This document shows, in pieces, positions 22,748-35,207 of a stretch of 64,000 nucleotides of DNA. The notes beneath the pieces were generated by a model, which did no database searches, was not told the DNA's origin, and saw only the letters and a program-made list of their open reading frames with translations. The stretch is from Malania oleifera (taxonomy: Eukaryota; Streptophyta; Magnoliopsida; Santalales; Ximeniaceae). The stretch spans positions 57,506,673 through 57,570,672 of the forward strand of contig NC_080426.1 in assembly GCF_029873635.1 (NCBI RefSeq), read 5' to 3'. Positions within the stretch are counted from its first letter, which is position 1. Each line of letters begins with the position of its first letter. The position numbers were made by a program, and so were the translations under genes.

Positions 22748-24982
22748 ATCATGTAAGGGATTTCAGAGACAGAAAATATTCATACAAGTTGAATATATCT
22801 AAACATTGAGAAGGACAATAAAGGTTATGACTTATGAGAGGGTGCATGGAGGACAGGGATATGGAGACAAATAAGAGCCTAGTTATATGATCTTAAGCTT
22901 CTCCGTGTCATATGATCTTATTGCAATGAATACATGTTTTTACAAAGAGAGAAAACAATTAATAATCTTCAAAAGCGGACAAACCAAATGTCAAATAGAT
23001 TTCTTCTTAACTAAAACTAGAAGGGTAGATCATTTACCACGTAAGCATTGTAAAGTTTTATTTCAAGTGGGAGTTTAACTATACAACAGAGTTCCAGTGG
23101 CAGATACATGCATTAAAATTTGGAAAAGAAAGGGTACTACAAATGAATGCAAGAGATTAGGTGGTAAAACCTAAAGAGAGAAAATATAATAAAATTTAAA
23201 GATAAAATGACAAAAGAGGGAGATAGGACAAGAGGGGGTAGTGTAGATGCAAACTTTAGAGTAGGATAGCTAGCTCTATTAAAAAGATAGAAAATGATAT
23301 TTTAGGTGAATCTAGAGAAAAATTCTAGGCTAGTAAAGAAAGTTGGTGGTGGAATCAAGAAGTTAAAAAAGTCATAAAAACAAAAAGAATGACATAAAAC
23401 ATGACAAAAAATATAGAAACATGGAAAACTTTGAAAAGTATAAAGAGGCAAGAAAAGATAGAAGCCATTAGTCAAGCTAAACATAGAGCATATAATAATT
23501 TATATCCTAGATTAGATACAAAAGGAGGGAAAAGAGAAATATTTATACTTGCTAGAGATAGAGAGAAATGCCTAGGTGATAATGGAATTAGATGGTTAAG
23601 TAACTTATTTAATACAATTATAAAAACTAAGAAAATGTCAAATGAATGGGGGAAAAGTACTTTAATATCTATATACAAAAATAAAGGATGTATTCAAAAT
23701 TGTAATAACTATTGTGGAATTAAACTTATGAATCACATAATGAAACTATAGGAAAGGGCAAATGAGCAAAACCTACGGTTCGAAATGAGGGTCTCGAAAA
23801 ATGAATTTGATTTTATGCCTAGGAACTCAACTACAAAAGTCATATACCTTTTAAGAAGATTAATGGAAATGTTTAGGGAAAATAAGAGGGACTCGCATAT
23901 GAATTTTTATTGATTTAAATCCTATGATAAGGTACCTAGAGAAATTCTACGGTGGGTTTTATAGAAAAAGGGAGTACTTAGTAGATATATTGATGTCATT
24001 AAGGATACGTACAATAGCGTAATGATTAGTATTAGGATGAGTCAGATGACAGGTGAAGAGTCTAGGGACTTTCCAATCACAATATGCATAGATCAAGGAT
24101 CTTCTTTGAGCCCTTATCCTTTTGCAATAGCAATCAATGAACTTACTAGGAGTATTTCAAAATGAGACCCCATGATCTACCTTGTTTGCAGATGATACAG
24201 TTTTGATTGATGGAAACTAGGGGTGGAGTAGCATCTAAGCAAGGATTACGGAGAGAAGCTCTAGAATCTAAAGGTTTTAGGATAAGTAGAAATAAGATAG
24301 AATATATGAAGTATAATTTCAGTCATGGTTGGAAGAATATTAGTGAAAAAGATAAACTTGATGGTCAAGAAATTAATAGCATTACCAGATTTAGACACCT
24401 CAGATCTATTATGCAAGTTGAAATAGAAATTAAAAATGTTATGCATAAAGTTAAAGTAGGGTGGCTAAAATGGAGAAGTGCTTCAAGTGTGTTGTGTGAT
24501 CGTAGAATACCCTTAAAATTAAAACTAAAGTTTTATAAGATGGCTATAAGACCAGCTATGCTTATGGATTAGAATGTCGAGCAACTAGGAGTTAACATAT
24601 TCCAAAAGTAAAAGTTACCGAAATAAGAATGCTATGGTGGATGAGTAGTATAACGTTAAAAGATAAATTAATGAACGAACATATTTCACAATAAGTTAGG
24701 TACAGCACCAATAGAAAATAAGACAAGGAGGGGTGGCTAAGATAATTTGCGCACATGCAATGTATGCCAAGTAATAACCCGCCAGAGGAGTGACCTAGTT
24801 ACTCTTAGTGGCAATAAAAAGAGTAGGTGTAGACCTAAAATAACTTGAAATAAGATAGCAAGGATTTAATAGCCCTTAAATTGTCGGGCAAACTGTCCAT
24901 GATTGTGTAAATTGGCAAAAAAGGGCTCATGCAGTTGACCCAGCCTAGTGGGACTTAAGGATTGTTTTATTGTTGTTGTTGT

Positions 24983-25565
24983 ATGCTTGGGGAAGCCAAA
25001 GCTACCCTTAACCACCCTTGATGCCCATAAGTCAATTTTTTTTAATTATCTTGCCCCTATTGTACATAAGGGATGTAGAGTTGAGAAGATATTAATCACT
25101 ATGGACAAGAAACATGTCTCACGATTGTTACTGATGGAACATATCAAATTAAGAAATTCTTGTAGACTTATATCTCAAAGGTAGAACAGTGGTTGGTTAT
25201 TAACGAAAACACTCCAATAAAATGTACAATAGAAAGTGATGGCTGATGAACAATCAAAGAAAACAATCAAACAAAAAGAGAAGGGCCAACATGCAAAATT
25301 TCAAAAGTGCTAAGAGAAAAAAGGATTAGGGCAAAATGAATTTACAATTCCTAAGTTTTACCCATATGACAAGGGCCTCTCTTAAATTTTCTTGACCTCC
25401 CTCGTCATTCTCATTGGTTAAACAATTTTAGCAAAATATGCTTAATAACCACTTGTCCCAATTTCTTAAATAATTATAATCATTAGATAAAAAATATAAC
25501 AAAATTTAATTTATTAATTAATTAAAATTTGAAGAAAAAATTGTCTTGGCGCATGATTGGTGAGT
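24983..25565. other. Intergenic DNA, nothing recognised
   Basis: AT-rich sequence between LINE copy 3 and the Mutator-like element. No open frame with similarity I recognise. Confidence 0.5.
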
Positions 25566-26889
25566 CATTTTTAACATAGTTGTCAAATCAGGATTCGAAT
25601 CATGAATTGAAATTTCAATTTTGGCAATCGAGAATCAAAACAAATCGTAAGATTTAGTACAAATTTCCGAAATCATTTCTAAATGACATGCATATATTGA
25701 CATACAAACAAGAAGCAAAATAATAAAATGCATCTAAAATTTGACATTAAAAAATCATATTTCATGTGTATGCTTTCCCTAAACAAATGAAAAGTAAGAG
25801 AATGAGGTAGGAAATATTAATAAAATAATGAAATTTATGCTGTTAAAGGGAAGGAATCAAGAAAAAATAATAAAAAATTTGAACTTCTAGTGTTTATCAA
25901 CAATTTAAAAAATATATACATTTCATGCATATTCTTTCGTGGATTAAAAAATAATAATTAACCTAAAAATTGATAATAATTGAACAAACTGTTGGTCTTA
26001 CAAGGCTTAACATCCTGTTTTGATGCTAACAAACAAGAGAAACTTAACATATTTGGTTGAGTAATGATATTTCAAGATTTAAGAATGAGAATACAAAGTA
26101 AAATGGTCACAATGAAGAGTCAAAGCATGGATGTAAAGATGATCAAATACAGCTTGAAGAACATGAGAGCATGGATGTTAAAGAGCTTAAAGTATATCAA
26201 AGCTTGAAGAAAAGCAAGACAACCAAAGAAAAGCAAAGCAAGAGAGCTCAAAGAAAAACAAACATGAAGACTCGAGCACTTAGAATGTCAAATGTCCTAG
26301 AAGTCTTTGTGCAAGTACTTCATATTTTAAATATCTCTTGGAATATGTTGAAGCTCATTAGGATGCAATAAAGACTTAGAGATCAATTTTTTAAAACCCT
26401 GGAAAATGTTTTTGAAAAGTCATATTTAAGTTTTTCAAATAACAAAAGATTTAAAAGCTTAAAAAAAATAGAAGTTTTGAAAAAATTGACTGGTCAGCCG
26501 ACTGACCAAGATTGCTCTGAAATTTCTCAGCCAACTAACAAAAATTTCCAAGTTGAATAACTGCCCAGCCGACTGACCATTTTGACCTATGATCAGTCAG
26601 CCGACTGACAAGTCCAACCGACACTTTTTGAATTGTGTTCAGTCAGCCGACTAACAATTTAATCGAATTAATTTCTAGCAGACAGAAAGGTCTCAGCCGC
26701 CTATCTAACCGACTGACCCTGTATAAAATGCTCACCCAGTCGCCTGTCCAGCCGACTAACCCTACGAGAATTCAAATTTTGAACCTCAACGGGAAAATTC
26801 TAAAATTAGTTTTTCAAATGTGAATGTTATAAAAACTTGGTAGACACTCCAAGTAGCTTGGGAAACAAGGAAACTCACCCTAAAAACTC

Positions 26890-26897
26890 TATAAATA
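26890..26897 (+). promoter_or_regulatory. TATA box of solo LTR B
   Basis: TATAAATA, about 125 bp after the short-word island and followed by a leader; the same layout occurs in the paralogous LTRs. Confidence 0.65.
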
Positions 26898-27480
26898 CTC
26901 TTTTAACCCAAGGAATCAAATTACCAAGCATACAATCAAGAAATCAAGCATCCTACTTTCAATCTCTCACAAAGCTCACTCTTGCTCACACTCTTGCTGG
27001 GAGAATTCTACTGAACTACTCCTGATATTCATCTAGAGAAGGAATTGGTGATATCTTATCTTGAGCTTCAATTCTATTTCATCTTGATATTTAAATTCTT
27101 GAAGTACATAGTGCTGAATTTGTACTAATCTACTCTGTTTGAGAGTATTCTTATACGCAAGGTTTATTTCGTCTTTCTTGTAGTTCTTGGACAATTCCAG
27201 GTTGTTGGATCGTTGACCAAGCGTGGGGTATCACTTGGAGAGGTGCAGCTCTAGCCTATTGAAGGAGTGTGTAACGATTTTGTTCCCCCCGGAAAGGAAC
27301 TGGTTTAGTGAATCCTTAGGTGGTTTGCCTAAGGCGAGGACGTAGGCTGGGGATAAGCCGAACCTCGTAAAAAACTTGGTGTCTCTCTCTTTCTCTCACT
27401 CTCTTTAAATTCCAGCAAACATATAAACTGCGTGGATGATTTAATTTCATAATCATATATACTAAGTAATTTGGATTTTA

Positions 27481-28005
27481 AATAAACTTAAGTTTAATTT
27501 GGTTTTGGGATTGCGGAAACTGAAAGGGAGTACATTGGTTGATCAATACTTTGCGGAAACCTCAAAGGGAGTATATTAATTGGTTAACACCCAAAGGACA
27601 AATTAACTAAGAGTTTATTTAAATTCTGAGTTGTTTGGGATTTGAGTTGTGGTTTGCATTGAATCAAATTACATTCACTATAGGGCTTGAATCAAATACA
27701 CAGGGCTGCAAAAGCTGAAAGCTGAATCTTATATCTTGTTTAAATAAACTTAAGTTTAATTTGGTTTTAGGATTGCGGAAACTGAAAGGAAGTACATTGG
27801 TTGATCAATACTTTGCGGAAACCTCAAAGAGAGTACGTTGATTGGTTAACATCCAAAAGACAAATTAACTAAGAATTTATTTAAATTCTGAGTTGTTTGG
27901 GATTTGAGTTGTGTTTTGCATTGAATCAAATTACATTCACTACAGGGCTTGAATCAAATACACAGGGCTGCAAAAGCTGAAAGTTGAATCTTATATCTTG
28001 TTTAA
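27481..28005. repeat. 261-bp tandem duplication inside solo LTR B
   Basis: AAATAAACTTAAGTTTAATT begins at 27481 and again at 27742, and the copies run to ATCTTATATCTTGTTTAAAT. They differ by few substitutions. The sister LTR at 49977-52170 has one copy. Confidence 0.85.
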
Positions 28006-28704
28006 ATATATTGTGGTTAATTGGTTTGGTTGATTGATTGAATAATTGTATGGTTGTGGATGGAATAAAAGAACATTGAATTTTTGTGTGATTGCTAAAT
28101 CAACAAGAAGTCAAGAAATCTTTAAAAGAATTAAAAGAGATTAAGAATTCATAAAAGGTTTAAAAGAAAATTTTAATAACCCAATTCACCCCCCCTCTTG
28201 GGACTACACCTTAGTTTTCACAAACTACTAAAAAACTAACTTTTGGATCTTAACAACACAATGAAACATACGTATCACCTTAGCCAGTGAGTGTTTCAAC
28301 CCTTTTTCGCAATAGTAGAACACTATACTCCTAGAGTGAAGAATAGTTTTGTGAAGGCAACATAAGACCTAAAGTTCTATTTTCTCCTCTTTTTAAGCAC
28401 AAAACTTGCATATACAAGGAATGGAAGGTACTCGTGTAAAAATAAAAGTAGTAAAAAAGAAAGAAATGTTGTTTTGGGGGCTTTTAAACCAGTCAAATTA
28501 GTCGGGCTATAATAGATCCAAAATTGTGTGGATCAATAGATTCGGATAGGTTTGATAGATTCACGAGATAAAATTGATATATTCAGTAATGATTTAGTAG
28601 TTTTTAGATTCACTAGTAAGATTCAAATCAATTTGGTGTGGAATTGATACGAATCATATGAATTGAATCATGAATCATAAGATTCTAACAAATATGATTT
28701 TGAA

Positions 28705-29039
28705 CCCTTGTTCAATATCAGCAAACCATAGTTCATGGTTTTCAATGTCACCAAATTACCCCATTACAACTCTCACAGAACATATGGACTACTATAGTCA
28801 ATCCATACCCATGTTGCTATCAACATCTGCTTCTACCTACATCTACCCAAACTACCTCCATCCTTTCCCATCAATGACCCACACATTCTATCAAGATATC
28901 CTTCAAATTCATTCCCAATATAAATCATTCATTAATTACGCCACGATTCAATCACTTCAACTTTATTAACCTTTTATGCTCTAACCCACCAATTGGTAAT
29001 TGTCGGATCAAGAAACATAATCAAACATACCTTTTTTGC
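28705..29039. other. Intergenic DNA
   Basis: Contains a 99-codon open frame (28670-28969, plus) with no recognisable domain that begins inside the Mutator-like element; not accepted as a gene. Confidence 0.4.
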
Positions 29040-29209
29040 CTTGGTGCGATGGCAAGTGCCTCCGCCTCGGTATGGGTGGTCTCGGTTCGAAACTTGGGAG
29101 CGGCCTCTCCAAAAATGGGAGTAAGGCTTGCTGACATCCACCTCTCCCAGAGCCCACTCAAAGTGGGAGCCTTGTGCACTGGGTACAGCCTTTTTTTTTT
29201 TTTTTTTTT
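29040..29209 (+). mobile_element. Au-type tRNA-derived SINE
   Basis: A compact 170-bp element. Its tRNA-like head has an A-box-like TGGTGCGATGGC (29042-29053) and a canonical B box GGTTCGAAACT (29084-29094). The body ends GGGAGCCTTGTGCACTGGG TACAGCC followed by about 18 T, the hallmark of plant Au SINEs (GCACYGGGTACGCC plus short T tail). It would be transcribed by RNA polymerase III from the internal boxes and mobilised by a LINE. RTE-type LINEs are abundant here, but their 3' end (TTG repeats) does not match, so the partner is unknown. TSD not resolved. Confidence 0.85.
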
Positions 29210-30114
29210 CTTTATTACCTTCGCACACTAAGCAAAGACAATTTTTATGGCACAAATATAGTAAGGCCGCTCATATTCCTAACAAAAACCTTATGTCTTC
29301 TTTTACTCTTCTGATCCCCCTTTCTCGTTTGACTTGATCTTTGCTTTTGTCCAATGCATTCCCTCCTCTCTAGCTTTGTTGCTACTGTTTTCTTTGTGGT
29401 AATTTGAACCCTAGTCACAATAAGTGAGGTAGTTTCAAACCCCAACCATACTAACAAACGAACAAAAAAATTATGCATAGGGAGTGCTTATCAAACCAAC
29501 AAATAAACAAAACAGTTTGGATTGTTAAATCAGAAAATGGCAATGGAATTGAAGTTACTAACCGAGCAAATTGTAAACAAATTTTGGAGAATGATGACGC
29601 AAGGAGAAGGTAGGGAATTGCTTATTGCTGATTTGGGCATTATAGGATGAATATGGGGAATATTCATAACTTGGGAGAAGCTTTCAATTGTTTGGGATAA
29701 GGACAGACAAGATTAATGGTGTTCAGTTCTGGGGAAGATAAAAGTGATTCACAAGGTGGTTACGAGTAGTCATAACTGATGTGGATTCCAATGATGCACT
29801 GAAAAGAAATGGAAGGTGAGAATGATGCGGACGTGTGATAGGCTGCTCCGAGGTTCTTTAACAGATTTCATAGCATGTTGACACTGGCATAGGAGGTTGG
29901 AACATAGTGATAGTGGTTGGTTGAGCATTGAACTAAACGAAACACATGAAAGATTTCAAAGGTATTTTGGAATCAAATTCCATCCAAGTCAGCAGATGTA
30001 ATTTCTCAGATTTTGTGATCCCTGCGGTAGTGTTATATAAGCAATACTTGGGGTAGGTACAAAACGATGGCTAGAAAAACATTACAATAGAAAGAGCACA
30101 GCAAACATGCAAAA
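29210..30114. other. Intergenic DNA, nothing recognised
   Basis: No gene or mobile-element signature seen. Short open frames lack support. Confidence 0.5.
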
Positions 30115-32280
30115 TCCCAAAATCAATAACCACAAGACCAAAACCACCAAGCCTCAAGTCCCTCACCAGAGCATTATTTAGTCTACGTTGCAAGTGTCAA
30201 AACCATCTTAGCCACCTTTCCCTTACATTCTACAAGTGGTGTTTTTAACTTCCAAAGCTCGGTGGTAGATCAGAAAACGATGCCTAATGAGCAACTAAAA
30301 AAATCATTACAATGGAAATAGCATAGCTCATATGCAAAATTTTGAAAAGCTAATTACCACTACCACAACCACCAAGCCCTAAGTATCTCACTCAAGCATT
30401 ATTTGGTCTACATTGCAAGTACACAGACTTTCTTAGTGGCCCTTCTTTTATATTCTACAAGTGATATCTTTAAACTTGCCAAAAAGTCCATAATCACCAC
30501 CACAACCACTAAGTCCTCGGTATCTCACTCGAGCATTATATCTACGCTTCCCTTATATCCTATGAGTAGTGATTTTAACTTACTAGAATGTGTTCATTCC
30601 TAAATCTTTTAGAGTAATTCTGCTCATCTACATTAACATGGCCATTTTAGCCACAATAACACACTGCATATGTTGTTTCTTAGTTGCCTATTGTAGCTCA
30701 TCTTATGACAATCGTATAAAATTTTTCTTTTTATCTTTAGAGGTAGTTTACAATCACATAACACACCAAATGCACTTCACATTTTACTTAACCTGCTTCC
30801 ACTCTATCCATCTCATCATTTTCAATCTCCTGCCAACAAAATTGATCTAATATAACAAAACCTACAACAATTTCATGATGATGAAGGTTAACAGTTTCTT
30901 CAATATTCTTTCTAGTATAACTTAAGCTGCATTTCATGTACAGAGTTATTTTTCATCTTGAAACCTCTAGATTCTAACTCTTCTTTCCATTTTTTTAACT
31001 TGGATTCTAATCCAGCTATATCATCCACGAATAAAATATGTCATACATCTCAATCAGATATGTTTACAAATAGATCAGAACTGCAGATCCTTAATGCACC
31101 TATTGTGATTGGAAATTTCCCAATTTTGCCTCTGCAGTTACAATACTAGTCCTCAACTCATCTTATGTCCTTAACGACCTACCTATTTCCATATTTCCTA
31201 TAACCCACTATAAAACTTCCCTAGAAATCGTATCATATGCTTCTGTCCAGGTCAATAAAAACCATGCACAAATCCCTCTTATTTTCCCTGAACTCTCCAT
31301 CGACCTTTAGAACAAGTACATAGCTTCTATTGTCGATCTTGCAGGCATTAAAGCAAAAGGATTTTCTGAAACTCTTGTTTCTAGCCTTAATATTTGTTCA
31401 ATTGTTCATTTACCCTTTCCCAAAATTGTGTCATAACTCATAAATTTATGTCCCTTATCATAATTACAGTTTTGAATATTTCCTTTTTTTATTTACAAGT
31501 ACTAACGAACTTTATCTCTATTCATCTGGCATTTTAGTAGCCCTTAAAATTTTGTCAATAAACTAGTCAATTGTATTACCCATTATCTCCTATAGGCATT
31601 GCCAACAACATGGATGCCATCTGATCTGATGAACTTTCCATTTTTCATATTTTTTAAATGCATAGTTAACTTCGCATGCTCTAATTTTACCAAAACAAAA
31701 AAGTTAGAAATAGATTACTAAAACAATTGCATCATCCTTCCCTTACCTATTCTTTAACTAACACATTGTCTTCCATACTTTTTTAGATGTTTGATATTAC
31801 CCAGTCCTCTACTCTTTCCTTCTCTAGCCTTAAGTATGTCCATATGCTTTTCACTCCATCTTTAAAGTAAACAATTTATGGAATCTGTCTACCTTGACAA
31901 CAACTTTTCTTATGTCTTTTCCACCCTTTTTATACTTTTAAATTTTTCCTATTTTTATATTCTTGCCCTGTTTTTTTTATTTACTGCTTTTTAGACTTCC
32001 TCCTTCCACCATCCTTCACCTAAAACATCTTTTGCATATTTGTTAGACTTGGACATTTTATTCTTAGAGCATTTGTGCGGTTGTGCCTTCACAATCTTCT
32101 ATTACCCAATCACTTTCTGTTATTATTTCATCCTCAAATTTCATTTCATTTTCTCCCTTTACGTTCCACCGCTTAGTTCCCTTACATTGATCTACTTTTC
32201 CCTTCCTCTTCCAATTTTAACACACATGTAAAACACTAGCATCCTATGTTGTATGGTTGAACTTTCATTAGGCTCCATTT
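30115..32280 (-). mobile_element. RTE-clade LINE, copy 4, heavily decayed, 3' end triplicated
   Basis: Short stretches are collinear with LINE copy 2 in minus orientation: CACCTATTGTGATTGGAAAT (31098), AAGTACTAACGAACTTTATC-like DNA near 31495, and TATGTTGTATGGTTGAACTTTC near 32245. The 3' part appears three times at about 30150, 30380 and 30510, each with CACCAAGCC/CACTAAGTC, TCTCAC and AGCATTAT phrases. No RT motif remains legible. It is the oldest LINE copy here. Confidence 0.65.
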
Positions 32281-33754
32281 TGATCAAGAATTTTGTAAGA
32301 AAACAGAAAGAGAATTAGAAGGAAATCAAATTTTCCATTATATATTATTTTTACATAAAACATTAGCATCCATTCTCATTTTCCTTGATATCCACATGCA
32401 AAAAAGTGGATAATTTCATAATTCGCTTCCTTTTCCTTTACGGGTTCCAAGTTCCAAAAAGGACCTTAGGGTATTTGGACAATCTCTACGTGCAAGGTGA
32501 TCTACCTTCCCAGTGTAAAAAACATGTATGCAAAAGATAAAGCATGGCCATTAAAGGCTCAAAGTGAGAAGGTACATGAAGGCTAGGTATGATGAACAGG
32601 GTGTGAGGCCGATGCACAAGCACGTGCCTCACAAAGGTGAGGTGCACATTTATCCTATGTGTATATGTGTTCTATGTAATGGATTTCCAATTTCTAAACC
32701 AATCATCACCACTATTTGAATGCAAATATGCTAAACAATTCAATGCAAGAGCATTAGAGTAACAAAAAACACCAACCATGAAATCCCAAGTACCAAGCAT
32801 GGTTCAAGTCAGCATAAAATGGGTAACTAAGCTGTCATGAATTTGTGGCAAAAATGATAATAAATTGATGTTTTTTAAATGCAGATTTGCCTTCTTAGAA
32901 TCTCTCCCGTAATATAAGAATTTATCTGCCCAGCAGAAAAAAATACAGGTGAGATCTAAGGCGTGAGCACCAAAAAATGGGAACAAGGGCTACCATTCAT
33001 GAAGAAGAAGGAAGGTGGTGTTGTATCTGTTTGTTCTTTTTTTTTTTGGGGGGGGGGGGGGGGGGGGCCAGGGGGTAGGGAGGGATGAACACAGTGAGAT
33101 GGCTGCGGTAAAGCAAAAGGAAACAGAGACAACAGAACTGCCCAGTATAGAAGAGGTTAAGCAAATTATTTAAATATTTAAACTCCAAAATGGAGTAGGA
33201 GAGAGAGAAAAAAGGGGAAAGAAAGGTATACAGGAGCCTGGCCCACTGGTCAAGAAGAAGGAGAAGTAAAAGAGAAGGGGCAGGGGGGTAAGAAAAGGAG
33301 AGAGAAAGAAACTGGGAGAGACTGACATGGTCATCTCTGGTAGATAAGGGGAGTCGATTTGGCCATTGCTAGGGTTTTCTGAGAGTCACAGAGAGGTGAT
33401 GAGAGTTGAGGGGGACTATGAGAGTCAATAGCACTTTAAGGCTAAAAAATTTAAAATACATATATAATAATCAGCTCACATCTTTTCTTATCTTATGCAC
33501 GAATAAAAGGGGTGAAATTTAAACACAATAAATTGAATAGGAAAAAATAAAAAATGCATGAGGCATACATTTCATCTTGTGCCCAGCACCTGAGGCACAC
33601 ACCCCACCGTGCTCCTTAAATGTTGCCTTGCTGCAGATTGTTCAGGCACAGGGACCAGCACCTCATGTCGCCATGTGCCTTTGACAGCTATGAAAATTAC
33701 AGTCATCTATAGTCTTTTGAACATGTTCAACATGAACAACATCCAAACAGTTGA
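32281..33754. other. Intergenic DNA with G run and possible TIR element
   Basis: There is a run of 11 T then 20 G at 33037-33067, and GA-rich DNA at 33180-33320. GTGAGGCCGATGCACAAGCA (32610) and an inverted-like CTGAGGCACACACCCCACC (33592) hint at a decayed inverted-repeat element between about 32540 and 33700, but ends and TSD could not be fixed. No gene. Confidence 0.35.
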
Positions 33755-33763
33755 GGAGTCCAA

Positions 33764-34933
33764 CATAGTTGTTAGAATTGCATGATCCTTGGTTCAAATC
33801 TACAATTAACAAAGGCAGAAATTGATTCAAATCGCATGGGAGAATCTCAAAAGGCTGTGAATCGGGGTGAATCGTATGATTCAGTGAATCAAATCAAATT
33901 GTAAGATTCAGATTTGACTCCTCTAAAACACAACTTAAAATTCAAACTTTTTTTTTCTTTTTCCATGATGGCCTTCTATTTGCTATTTACATGAGTTCTG
34001 CCCTCCAAGAGAGAAGAAAGCGGTCTGTCAGCCATCTCATCCTGCACCTTTCTTTTCTGCTACTAGATAAGACTAGAAGAAAACCAGAGTTGTTAGAGAA
34101 GGAATCCAGTCTTGAGAAGAAAATCGAAGTCATCTAGGTGGGTGAGCTTTTGGGTGGCACGTTGCCATCTCCACTCTCTAGATTTAAAGGTCTTATTTTT
34201 ATTAGTTTTTTTTTTTTTGTCTTTTTATTTAGTTTTCCTTCTTGTTTTTGTTGTTAGAGCAAACCCATGCATTAAAAATTACTATTTTTTTATTAAACAG
34301 CATAAAACTCAAATTTTTATTGTTTTTTTATTGATTCATTCCCTTAAAAACCATAAAGCTCAATTTTTCATTAAGTTTTTTCATGATTCCTCTCCTTAAT
34401 TGTTTTAAGAAAGCATACACATCAATTTTTTTTATTTTTAAACATGTAAACTTACACCATAAGCATAAATTTTAATTTTTTAAAAATTTTTTGTGGGTCC
34501 TTAACTTATTATTGTTATTGTGTGTGCATCTTGAACTCTTAGACTTATCGATTTAGTTTTGAGTCACATAAAATGTGTTATAGTTTCATAGAAACTAGCT
34601 TAACTTGATACTTGATAGAGGTGGAATAGTTAGATCATGGTGTATAGTGTTTATATAGCCAGTTTCCTTTTTATATCAATATGGTAGTATTTAGACCTAC
34701 AAAACTAGCTTCAGAGGCAAATGTCATTCCAATTATCAACATGATTGATCCATATTTGTTTAAATTTCAATGTATCTTACTATTTTACTTCTTGTACATA
34801 TACGCAAGCCATTGGAATTGATTTTTCAAATTTCTGTTGAATCTTACAATTTGATTGGATTCTCAAATCTCAATTCTCAATTCATGATATTGGGATTTCG
34901 ATTCATGGATTCAAATTCTGATTTGACAACTAT
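33764..34933. mobile_element. Mutator-like nonautonomous element with exact 9-bp TSD
   Basis: 1170 bp flanked by identical GGAGTCCAA at 33755-33763 and 34934-34942. Termini are CATAGTTGTTAGAATTGC and (reverse complement) ATAGTTGTCAAATCAGAA, imperfect inverted repeats also found at 25575/28695. There is no transposase. The 9-bp duplication is characteristic of Mutator-like elements. The body is AT-rich with T runs and no open frame of substance. Confidence 0.8.
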
Positions 34934-35207
34934 GGAGTCCAATATTTTGATACTGCAAGTTCTCCAGATTTGAGTACTTTTTAACCTACAGAATTCATAA
35001 AGTTAACAAGACGGCCTAGTAGGCTTGTATACTTTCTAAAAACTTCAGTAAGTCTTTTCACAAGTTTTAAACAAAACATATGCCAAGCTTCAATTTCCGT
35101 TAGAATAACATGAAACCAAATTCTTGTCAGAACTGAAAAATATTTAAGAGAAGGGATAAAAAACAACACAGAGAATAGAATCATGCCTATTATACCATGA
35201 TAATTTG

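Larger units (their letters stand above)
18590..24982 (+). mobile_element. RTE-clade LINE, copy 3, near full length, interrupted
   Basis: Plus-strand copy in two parts (about 18590-19264 and 22748-24982), split by an LTR element. It begins with a leader (GGTTGGTTGCATTAGG..., AGTGGGCAAGGGTAGGCTAAG near 18776) of the kind that precedes plant RTE ORFs, then the endonuclease start (ATTACATTCACAACATGG, 18911). Part two resumes the endonuclease (FKSGQTKCQIDFFL, 22970), then RT (SNLFNTIIKTKKM, 23600; NCNNYCGIKLMNH, 23700; KVPREI near 23930; FADDTVLID near 24185). It ends with CTAGTGGGACTTAAGG and a TTG tail at about 24982. The outer TSD was not resolved. It is multiply frameshifted. Confidence 0.88.
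25990..28220 (+). mobile_element. Complete solo LTR, family A (copy B)
   Basis: 2231 bp starting TGTTGGTCTTACAAGG and ending CTACACCTTAGTTTTCA, with exact TSD CAAAC at 25985-25989 and 28221-28225. The plan is: TTTTGATGCTAACAAA near the start, a word island of CAGCCGACTGACC type (26490-26765), TATAAATA (26890-26897), a leader, and the GTTTAGTGAATCCTTAGG segment (27301). A 261-bp direct duplication (27481-28005) is unique to this copy. The 3' end reads CCAATTCACCCCCCCTCTTG..., common in plant Copia LTRs. There are no internal domains, so it was reduced by LTR-LTR recombination. Confidence 0.92.
25575..28695. mobile_element. Mutator-like nonautonomous element, interrupted by solo LTR
   Basis: The left end CATAGTTGTCAAATCAGGAT and the right end (reverse complement) ATATTTGTTAGAATC match the termini of the element at 33764-34933. 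Flanking 9-mers are CATTTTTAA (25566-25574) and GATTTTGAA (28696-28704), 7 of 9 identical. Subtracting the nested LTR and its duplicated TSD leaves about 885 bp with no transposase, rich in GATTC/GAATC words. A 9-bp TSD and inverted ends point to the Mutator superfamily; the assignment is inferred. Confidence 0.6.

Noticed and set aside
29042-29094. tRNA gene
   Set aside because: A and B boxes are present, but the sequence cannot form a tRNA cloverleaf 3' half and runs into a SINE body and T tail.
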